A DNA stretch of 34,500 nt from Glandiceps talaboti (taxonomy: Eukaryota > Hemichordata > Enteropneusta > Spengelidae), in NCBI RefSeq assembly GCF_964340395.1, contig NC_135558.1:17249771-17284270 (forward strand), in the 5' to 3' direction. Positions 21,727 through 33,600 of the stretch are shown here, piece by piece. Under the pieces are notes generated by a model that made no database searches, was not told where the DNA came from, and saw only the letters and a program-made list of their open reading frames with translations. The first letter of the stretch is position 1. Each line of letters begins with the position of its first letter. Made by a program: the position numbers and the translations under genes.

Positions 21727-24180
21727 GTGAGTATTTGTAAATTTTTCGCCGTTTCTGACTCGATCTTTTTTTAGAAATAAAAAGAAATCCAAGCGTTGAT
21801 ATAGCGTTAGTAATATATAACACGTATTACTCGATGTGGCTTTGCGACGACTACGAACATTATGTTATTGTTTTCAATCGGGGGGGGGGGGGGGGGGGTT
21901 ACTACAAATTCAAATTGTCAAACGAAGTTTACCACAGTGTTACTCAACCTGTGGCATCTGCAAATGAACTTTAAAAACGGAAGTCAGCGGTTGAAATTCT
22001 GAAATTACTCGTAAAACACGTTTTCCTCCCTACCCAGCATGGTTTCTTGGTTTCACTATTCCGAGTCAGACCACCCCAACATGCAGAAACGTGGAATGGA
22101 AAGAATGCACATTTGGTATTCAGACAATTCGACTTAATATGACACCAAAGTGACCATGCGTTCATATAGTCCCTTGCAGTATTAAATCACATAGCAACCA
22201 TTTATTCTTTGCAGAAAAATGTTCCCGAGAAAGATATTGGTGACGAAAATAAAGACGTTTTTCTAGTAACTGCTAAAACTCTACTGGAAGATGGTAAATT
22301 TGAAGATGTGAAAAGAATACTTTTGGATGACAACTTTGAGGTATTTGTGATTTTTTTAGTGTGGTTTGGTAAATTAGTACAGACAGAGAAAGTCAAACAT
22401 GATTTGGCCAAAATGAGTGTTTATTACGCTATTTTACACTCTGTGTTTTTTTTATTTATTTTTTTTTATTTTTTTTAAATATATATATCTTTTATCTTTT
22501 TGTGTTTTTATTCTTTGTTTGTTGCTATTTTTTTTTTTTTTGGTATATGTATGGTCTTTCTGTCCTGTTATAGTCTATTGTACACGTTGCTTTTAATTTT
22601 TATTATTGTGAAAGTTTGACGTGCCTGTGATGAAGTTAAATAAATTGAAAAAATAAAAAAAGTTTGATAAATAACTGCAGTATGGAACTGTAGCCATTCC
22701 ATACCCTGTGTTGATCTTCCGCTAGAACCTAACCCCAGTAATAAGTAAGTGCAAAAAGAAAAATTTCAAGACACAATAAAAAAAATAAAAATCATTGCAA
22801 ACAAATACAAGGCAACAATTATTACATCTAGGTAATTTCAATTTTGTTGACCAATACCTAAAAGTGGTATTGTTGGACATTGCTCTCTTTCATAGGACAT
22901 TATTCAGGTATTTAAATTTTCCAATAAATATGTTAGTTCCCCCTCTTTGATCAGTGACTCTTACTAGATAAAAGGAAAATTGATATATGAAGATTGTTGG
23001 AAAGAATTAGTGTAAGATGAAGGTATTGTGTTTTGTTAGGATTTATTTTCACAGTAGTTGAAGACCCTATTCGTTTAATTTTGTCTGCATGGAGAATGTG
23101 ATGTCACTCTGTGGTTGAGAATTAAAACTGTAACACAATTAATTTTAGACTGATGGAAAATTATTAGAATTTGATGTATATCATGGATATCACAATTCTT
23201 TTGTAAGGCAAAGTAAACAAAGTTATGTGTTTCTGCTATCCCAATTGACCCTAGTTTAAGCTGCAGACCCAAAACATTTTAAAAACATTTAAACACAAAA
23301 AAATGACCAATTCTTTGTCATGTATGTCTGTTTTCTTTCCTCAACAATGTCTGTATATATTTCATCAAAGTATCACAGATGGGGTGTTCTCACTGACATT
23401 TCGTTTGGTTTTGGGTCGACGCTATATTTTTCAAAAATAAAAACAATTAAAAAGGTAAAGGTGATATAAAATAAAATCTTGATCTACCTCTGCTATTTTC
23501 TGAGGCCATGTTATTGGAAACAAATTATTTTAAAAAAACCATAAAATGATGAAAAAAAGACAGACTTCATATTATTATTAACAAATTTTAATTTGAAAAT
23601 TACAATTACTTGTAGACTTTAAGTCTTATGAATTGTGCATTTGTGACATGTCTGCAAGTTATGTGTGTGCGCATGCATCTGTGTGTGTATGCATGTCTGT
23701 GTGTTTGTGTGTGTGTGTATGGGTGTATGTGTATGTATCATGTGTGTGTGTGTATGGGTGTATGTGTATGTATCATGTGTATGTGTGTGTGTATGTGTGT
23801 GTGTGCATGCATCTGTGTGTGTATAGTAATAATCTTCTTTATTCCCAGAAATATATATATATAACAGTTCTACAATATATGAAGTATTCAACATGGGAAA
23901 GGGAGACGGAAAATAGTTGTCTTTGCAACTAGTCGAGTCCGTCCCCTTTTACAATCTTAGGGATTAGGAATTACTAATTACTGGGGCTGCTGGTCAAATT
24001 GAGTGTATTGCAATATTGACAGAATAGATAAAATCATAACTTTTTTTATTTTGCCTTACAAAAGAATTGTGATATCCATGATATACATCAAATTCTAATA
24101 ACTTTCCATCAGTCTAAAATTAAATGTGTTACAGTTTTAATCCTCAACCGCAAAGTGACATCATTTTGTGTGTGTGTGTG

Positions 24181-24243
<63 letters not shown>

Positions 24244-27200
24244 ATTTGTTTATATCAAGTTTTTTAGGTGTGCTTCAACTCCAAGTTAGAAACTAGTCTA
24301 ATAGAAATTAACATCATATTGGTAAATTTCTTCCTGTGTTTCCCAGGGCTTGGTGAAATGTATTGGCTGGGATTTCATACCAATACTTTGCATCCACATC
24401 ACAGAGAAACAAGATGAAAACAACAATAATATTATTGATGTACTAAACAGGATAGCTTTGGTAAGAATATGGGAATTTTGAAAATACATATCTTCATCAA
24501 TTTTATCATATGATATAGCTATAGTCTGTGAGATACATACAGAGCCATTCATGGATATCTAATATACAACTATGATCACAATTATGTGGAAAGTATAGTC
24601 TGTGCAAAGAACTGTATTTCTTTCTATCTGAAAATGCTGCTACGTGAAAATGTATGACTGTGTACCTATTTACAAGTCTGTAGTGCTGCATGAGTGTAAC
24701 TACAACAGGGTTTCACGAGAGTAATCATCAGTCAGGGTTACCAGACACAACATTTTCAATACCAGAAGCAGTTTGGTATGCTGACAACAAATACATCACT
24801 GTCTGTTATTCAGAACACTGTCTCCACCAAATAAATCATGTCTGTGAGTGTTACATTGTAACATTCTGTCTGTACCTACTACAACTATCATTGACACATG
24901 TTACACACATTTACAATGACACTTACACAAAACGACAGAGTCAAAGGGAAAAACTGATAACGAGTTCAATAATAATAATGATATTTCGTACACTGTGCTT
25001 TCCACATAAATTTGATCTTGGTTGCATTATGTTTCTATGGCGTGGCAATGATAATTTACTTGTATTGTATAATTGTATAAGTGCATTCAAAGGCTAGACT
25101 TATAACAGGTGCAGAAATATGATCACTTCACATGATATGAATAGTGACAGCAACAGTAAGCCACCTTTAAAACTATATTACTCAACCCTACATGAACTGC
25201 ATGCACTTCATTTTTACACACAGCACAGCATTCTATTTACTGACCTGACAATGCCCTGCTAACAGTACAAAAGTCAGAGTTTTTAGAATCCTTTTTAGTT
25301 GAGTTTTGTTTAGACCATCCAGTTTTCATTTGCAATTTCGACACTTTTATACTATAAATGTTGCCAAACAAATTAATGATAAATGGAATGGAACTGTTGC
25401 TATTTTCATTTTGTCTTTAAAGTTGTGTATGTTAAATGTTAAATCTTCTAATAACGTGTTAAAATATCAAAACTATTTTTCTTTGTTTTTATTTACAATT
25501 CATGACTGGTTTACTCTACTTACAGGTGTGTAATCCTAAAGAGATACTGCTGTCCCTGTTGGAACAAGTTGATAAATTCCTGGATAATGAACACTTCAAA
25601 AAATTTATGAATCCAATGCAAACAGGTAATATGACTAGGTCCTTTTGATTTCGCATGTATATGAATCCAATAACTGCTATCCATAGTTTTATTACTATTA
25701 GCAAATCAATTGTTTGACCAGTATTTTGAATTTGTCAGTCATTTTACCAGGTTTGCTATCAGTCTTTTGGTTAACCTGAAGTAAGTAGGTAAAATGTACC
25801 TGAATTCACCTGTATTTTACTGATATTCCCTATGGTACATTGTAATTTGTACGTGGAAATCTATGCAATTTTTACCAGCTCTGGTACCAGGGTTTCCAAA
25901 CTTTACCAGAAACACTGCCACCAGTCTACTTCAGATTTCTCCACTCTGGTACCAGCTAGGATTTCCAAATCTTAGCAAATACAGTCACTGTCAACAACCA
26001 ACTTCTTCATCTTGAAGTAATAGTGACAATTATACATAACTGAGTTCCCTATGGTGAAAAGGATTCAGTTTTTTACCAGACATAGTCATTTTGGTACAGT
26101 ACCAGGATTCTCAAATCTTAGCAAAGACCCTGTAAATACCCTAATTCTTTACCTTTAAGTAATTGTGTACTGATTTATTCAAACTTTCAGTTCTTCGACG
26201 ACTGCCAAAGCATCGAAGTGTGTCCATGAATCTGGTACTGTCAACATTCCATGCTCATTTACAAACAGTAAGGCTCCCTAGTAATATGGATATGAGTGAT
26301 ACAGACAAAGAGTTACTACAGGAACAGGATGAATCAATCAAGACAACAGAAAGGACCCTTACAGCATTTCTTGATTTTGTTACCCCATTTGTATTTGAAA
26401 TCCACAGTTCCAAAGGGAATGAGATTACAAAGGTGAGTCTAGCGACTTGTAGTGACAACACCCCTTAGGTCACTTGTATTTTCCTTGGCTGATCATGAAT
26501 GAAAAAGTGTGGAGAATAGTGTGTAATTATTACCAAATATTTCCCTTCGTTCATGTATACGCAGACATGAGGGACATGAAAGGGTTTGTCACTAACAGCT
26601 GAAGATTAATATGGACCTATAACCTAAAAACCTATAACTTACACAAACTTCTAACCAAAGTATTGTATGTTTGTGTTTCCCTTTTTGACAGGAAAATAAG
26701 ACAGAAAATGAAAAAATGAAAGTAGAAATTGAAAGATTGTGAGTATAACTTTCTTCCTAATGACATGTATTTATGTTTTCAGAATTGTATTTGTTTGCAT
26801 ATGTATTTGTTGATGTTTGTCTTTGTAGCGATGTCTTTGTTGATGTTTGTGTTTGTAGTGATGTATTTGTTGATGTTTGTGTTTGTAGGGATGTCTTTGT
26901 TAATGTTTGTGTTTGTAGGGATGTATTTGTTGATGTTTGTGTTTGTAGGGATGTATTTGTTGATGTTTGTGTTTGTAGTGATGTATTTGTTGATGTTTGT
27001 GTTTGTAGGGATGTCTTTGTTAATGTTTGTGTTTGTAGGGATGTATTTGTTGATGTTTGTGTTTGTAGGGATGTCTTTGTTGATGTTTGTGTTTGTAGTG
27101 ATGTATTTGTTGATGTTTGTGTTTGTAGGGATGTCTTTGTTAATGTTTGTGTTTGTAGGGATGTATTTGTTGATGTTTGTGTTTGTAGGGATGTCTTTGT

Positions 27201-30200
27201 TGATGTTTGTGTTTGTAGGGATGTCTTTGTTGATGTTTGTGTTTGTAGGGATGTACATTGTATTTGTTGATGTTTGTGTTTGTAGGGATGTATTTGTTGA
27301 TGTTTGTGTTTGTAGGGATGTATTTGTTGATGTTTGTGTTTGTAGGGATGTATTTGTTGATGTTTGTGTTTGTAGGGATGTCTTTGTTGATGTTTGTGTT
27401 TGTAGGGATGTCTTTGTTGATGTTTGTGTTTGTAGGGATGCATTTGTTGATGTTTGTGTTTGTAGGGATGTCTTTGTTGATGTTTGTGTTTGTAGGGATG
27501 TACATTGTATTTGTTGATGTTTGTGTTTGTAGGGATGTATTTGTTGATGTTTGTTTTTGTAGCGATGTCTTTGTTGATGTTTGAATTTTTTTGAAATAAA
27601 AAAAAAAGAGTAACTTGGGCATGTATTATTGTAATTATTTGGAGTTCCCACTGATGTGTATAAACTGTGAAATCCTTTCTTGTTCATATTTTCATTTCTT
27701 TTAATGTACAAGTTTATTTTGTTCTTATTTTGTTCTTACCAGTCTATTAAAGCTATTAGATTATCCACTATCTCAGTTGGATTTAACAAAACATAAGCCA
27801 GACGCTGATGATGAAAAGAATGTGAATGGTGAAGATTTGGGTAAAAGTACATTCAGATGTTGTGCAGAGCAAATTATGGTAAGTATATATAATGAGAACA
27901 ATGAAAACCAAAGAAAGTCGTCTACCAGCATCTGTAGAAAATTGTAATTGTAAGAATTGTTAAGGCCAAGTAAATGTAACATTTCACTATTTGTCATAAA
28001 TGTTTGTCTTTGTAAAATTGTGGAAAACTTCTTTTGAAATGGGGTAGCCCTACAGTTAGCTGATAATTTTGGTCATGTGATATGTAAATTTTTTTGTGTT
28101 GGTAAATGGAAATGACATTACCAGTCAACATTACCAGTCAACAATGATGGTGCCTGTGTGGAATTGGGTCAGTGATCTGTTTGCCTATGGGAAAAAGTAT
28201 GTGTTAGGGTGATCCACAGTTCCTCAATGAAACAGACATCATGTTACCCTAGAGCTAGTCTATCTGCTAGACCTCAGATGTTCTTCCGATAGAATACGAC
28301 ATACGACTGAACATCGCTATCGAGGATGGAACATCCAAGGTCTAGCAAATGTCATCAAGATATAAATAACTGCCAATCAGAGAACCGTATTAGCAACAAG
28401 CACAAACAGAGGACAATAGCTAATTTTTAATGCATATTCATCTTAAGGAGGGGCTTGTAAAAATAACCACCAATGCGTTAACTAAAATGTGTGAATGACA
28501 ACGTCTACACACTCATCAAACACAATTACCATAAACTGATAAGACATAGTAATGACGTAAATGTGTTTGTCAACACCTGCATGCAGAGATTGAATATATT
28601 AAAGTATATATATGCAGAAATGGCCCAACGCACTAATCTCAATGGAATGTCCGGTCTGAAAATGACATTTGCTAGACTGTTCGGGCAAGCCCTCACTGCG
28701 AACTTCGTTCACTTATAGTATCGAAAGAAAGCCTGAATGTCTAGGCAGCAAGACTACCCTAGAGCTAGCAGTCAACATGTGTATAATGTCAATCATTTTA
28801 CTTCCCATTGTTACCCACAGCACTACCTTAGAGCCATACACTGCAGTTATGACAGACTTATCAAATATGGAAAATTTAATGCCTGGAATTATGAAAAAGA
28901 AGCTGCAGATAAAGAGAGGGAAAGAAAGAATGTGAATAATGATAATGAAGAAATTGAAGACAATATCAAAGAACAATTAAATGAATTATTGCCATTATTA
29001 GGAATTAGCTGTTTTGCATATTTAACAATCGTGGAGGAAATGGAAGAAGATTATTTGCCAAGTATTTACAGGTATGATAAAAATATTAGTTTTCTTCATT
29101 TGCAAGCAATTTGTACTATTTTTTATTATTTGAAGAGATCGATCCTCAAAACTGGTTCAACTAGTTGTCTGCTTGCATTCATCCATGAGCGTGTACATAT
29201 TTTGGTCTGTGTACATTTCTTTGTGATGTATTTTTCTCTCACACGTCAATAGAGCACATGCATAGCCATCATCTTGAATAATGCATCATGGGAAGTGTAT
29301 CATTCCATTGACAAGCTAGTCTCAGTTACTCAGCCTCTTGCCATTGAGGGCATAACCCCCCAGCAGTGTCTGGGAAAATACAATGTCACCCATTGTAAGG
29401 AACAACATGGCTGCTGACGAGATCTGGGAAGTCAATGATTGGACAAAAATGATTCTGAATTTTCAGTTTGTCAACTCTGTATATTTAACAGAAATCATGG
29501 AGATAAATCAAAATAACTCGAGTCTTAGCAAGAGTTGTCACCATGTGATTTTACTATAGATGTCATGTTATGGGTCAGCTCCCCGTGCAGCCAACTTGTA
29601 ACAATCACTGACATATTTTTCCAAACTTTGGGGGGGGGGGGGGGGGGGTGACACCCTCAGTGGTGAGAGTCTGGGTAACACTAACAGGGACTATTGACAA
29701 GCAGGAGTTAATCACTGTTTCACTGTTGTTAACAATTGTACCACATTGTTTGCTATTAGATAAGTATAATCTATACATTGTATTTCGTAATATCTTTATT
29801 CCTGAGACATCAGCTATTTTATCTTCATAAGTTTTCTACTTATATAATTTAGTCTTGGACTCTTGTAAGTTGTAGTTCATTGTGAATATGAGAGGAGCTT
29901 CGGATAACCCCATATTATTTAACCAAAACTGCAAATAATCCCACAATCCTTTGCATCTAAGCATGCTCTGTGTAAGTTTTGATAGCAAATTGGTATTAAT
30001 TAAACCTGGCATGTGCAACAGATGAATGATTGTAATGTCCAGACACTGAAATGGAATGTATTATTATTACTTAGAAATCTAGAAATATTTTCATAAATTT
30101 TTAATTTTCCTTGGAAAAAAAAGTATTAACTGAAAAAATAGACATTGTACAGTATTTAGTCGGTAAGGTACGCCGTGATGTTTGAGGGCGTCCTGTCATG

Positions 30201-30596
30201 ACGTATCTTACAGTCTATACAGTATTATACACAATGTATTTCGGTACCAACACAGAAAAAAGTAGACATCTGCATATATATGGTGCAATATGATAGTGTA
30301 TTAATCAAACTTAGTACACAAATTCTTAAATTTTCTGTTTTCTGATCATGAATTTGATGAACAAATTTCTGATTCTATTTTACAGTCCACTTTATCTCAT
30401 GGATCTTAGTTTAATGTACATTATTAGTTTATTCCGAAGACCTGAAGAAGCCTCCATAGCCAAGGGCATTGTATGTATATACCAGTATACCACCAGTATC
30501 GTTTACCATTTCTTTGCAGTTGCAGTATTTAGTTCACTCTGTATTATCTTTCTGCATGTGTATTTGATATTCCTAAATTATAGGAGTGAGTGAGTA

Positions 30597-30666
<70 letters not shown>

Positions 30667-33600
30667 TCATATGATAAACATGTTGACATGTCATTTCGTG
30701 GACAACACATCTGGGGCTGAAAATCATATCACTGTGAGATCGTATTTCCTTGGCAAGTCTGAGGTCTAACTATTCCTATTGCCAAGCCAGTGTGGGAGCT
30801 AACTATTTCTTAAATATTCCCTGGATTTTTCTAGGAGTTGACCTTCACACTGGTAAGCAAGATGGAAGATGGAAGTGTGCCGCATGAAATATTAGACAAG
30901 TCTGGGTACTTGGAAATAGCTGGCAGCATGGAAAGAGTAATGGTGAATCATCCTTCAAGACTTCTTGTAAGTTTGAAATGAGACTCCATGTTTTGTTCAC
31001 TGGCAAATAGTTAAAATCTACCTAACTTTCCCTGGCATTTTACCAGGGTTCACACTAACTTTTTGGACATTTTTTAACAGTTTTTCAAATAGTGTATTTT
31101 TGTTGTCTTTTATTTATATGGTTGTTTGTTTTTCCTGTCAGTTGTACATTTGAATATTTTTAATGTTAGGATTATAGTTAAGATTACTTAGTGTAAGTCA
31201 AAATTTCGTTATCTTTATTGTAATTTATTAAGAGCAACTGGAGTATTTCATAGCATGATATTCATTTTATATTTCCTTGATAGTCACTGTTACCAAAAGC
31301 ATAGTTCCAAACGCAAGTTTATTTTCAAGGAGTAAATCATTTCAGGCAGAGGAACTCACTGTTTTATTAGTTTTATTGATCCTTTAGTAAGTTACATTAC
31401 ATTTAGAGATGCAAACAATATTTTTTATTTCAAAAGGCTAGAAACGCATGCTATAATATTTGGTTTTAAGTTTTTTCTTCAGTTTTTAGAAATTGTCCAA
31501 TGCACTATACACTTACCTCTGCCTGCATGAAAGTTGCCAAGTGCATTATTCAGTGCTAGCATAGAACAGCTGTGAATTATAAATCTTTTGATCTATTCAC
31601 TAGAGTGTATGTGTTTTTACATGTAACTATGAATTTGACTACTTTCAGTGACAAAGCTGTTCCAAATTTCTACCTCTTTATACTTATGTTTGCATTTTTC
31701 AAAGAGACAAAAAAGATGTTAAATTCGTTTTTTGGATTTCCAGAGACAAAGAACTTTACAATTCTTTAATATTAGTATTTGTATTTCAAGCATAGACAGA
31801 GCTATACAATTTCTACCTCTGTATACCACTGTATTTGCATTTTTACAGAGCGAAAGTTGAACAGTTCTTTAAATATCTGTATACCTTTATATTTGTATTT
31901 GTTTTTTGAAACAGTGGTAAAGAACTGTACAATTCATACCACTGTATACCTGTGTATTATCCACAGAAACAAAACGCTGTACAATTTCTACAACTTATTG
32001 TATACCTGTGTATTTACCACAGAAAAAAAATCTGTTCAATTTCTACAACTGTATACCTGTGTATTTTACACAGAAACAAAACGCTGTACAATTTCTACAA
32101 CTTATTGTATACCTGTGTATTTACCACAGAAAAAAATCTGTTCAATTTCTACAACTGTATACCTGTGTATTTTACACAGAAACAAAAACCTATACAATTC
32201 CCACCACTTTATACCATTGTATTTATATTTCAAACATTGACAAAAAGATGTACACTTCCTATAATATCTGAATTTGTATTTCCACAGAGACAAAGAGCTG
32301 TACAGTTCTTACCTTTGTATATCAAGAAGTATGATTACCATGGAAGATATAAATTACTAAGACATGTCCTGTCAAGAACTCGACATTCAGGAGTAGCAGG
32401 TCTTCTTGTAGGAATTATCAAAGATCAAGTTGATGAGGCACTGAAGGTAGGAAGTAATTATATCATGAAGTACATTTGTGGGTCGTAGAATCAGTATACT
32501 GTAATGATGAAGTCGGCTTTTTATTTTTTATCATCAAAATAGACAAGAACAAAAATGACTACATTAGCAAGACCATAACTAGTCCTGTAATAACTTAATA
32601 AGACCTTGGATCTGTATTTGGAATGTTACCAAACAAAAACTGAGGATAACAGTACCTCTGTCCTTGACAGCACCTTTTGTGACCTGTGGGTATGTTTAAA
32701 GTTAGCAGAATTACTCGATGGTCTAGCAGCGACACCAGACCTTCAAAAAATTGCATTATTAATCTTATGATTTTTGCAAAGCTTTCCCAAATTTCATGTT
32801 CACTTTTCTGAACCCCCCAATGCAGATTTATTCTTAATAATAATTTCTATGTCATTTAATACGCCTTCCTGATACCCAGTATTTGTTGATACTCCATTTA
32901 CCCCATAGAATTTAAAGCTGTACTATCTACTTTGTTTGTGATATGCTCTGTAGAGATTCTCTGAAAGTAATATTCTGTATGGAATCTCCTAAATCATCTT
33001 GACAACATTTACTGAAAACTTTTCTCAGTGATAAAGCTCCAACAAAACATTTCAGTGCAATTTTACAGTGTAAAAGTCTATGTTCTATAGAGTGATCCTG
33101 AATATTATTATTAATTCATTTTTTTTTTATCTTTAAAAAATGCGAATACTTATTTAGAATCAAAAGGTGGAGTAGTTTACACTGAAATTGAGCAAAATAT
33201 CCCAAAACACTTTTCTATTTGTGAATGTGTAAATTTTACACTCTTTTAGTTTAAGTTGTAACATTTGATGCAGAACCATTTAGTGAGCTTAGTGTTGGCG
33301 TTAATTGAACATGAACTATGTGTAGAGCAGCTTACACATCAATTTCTGCAACTGAGTTGTACAATTGTTAATGACTATCTCATTGCTGATGACCATTTCA
33401 TTAATTTGGGTTGTCTAAAACTGAAAATTTCTGTGACATTTTTAATAAATTGGTGACCACAAAATCTCACATGATTGCAAAAAAATAAAAAATGATGTTT
33501 GCTTGAAAAAAAACATCTAGAAACATTTGTGACACATTTCATACTTCTTTTGATAGATATAAAATAAATCAATATAATCCATTATTAGATTAAAGTTCTT

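Noticed and set aside
24690-25097. 135-codon open frame in GLMN intron 3
   Set aside because: No recognisable motif, hydrophobic low-quality second half, lies inside an intron of a well-supported gene.
26729-27711. Very long open frames on both strands over the 30-bp minisatellite (up to 310 codons)
   Set aside because: They exist only because the repeat length is a multiple of three and the unit lacks stops. Peptides are monotonous and the region is an intron of GLMN.
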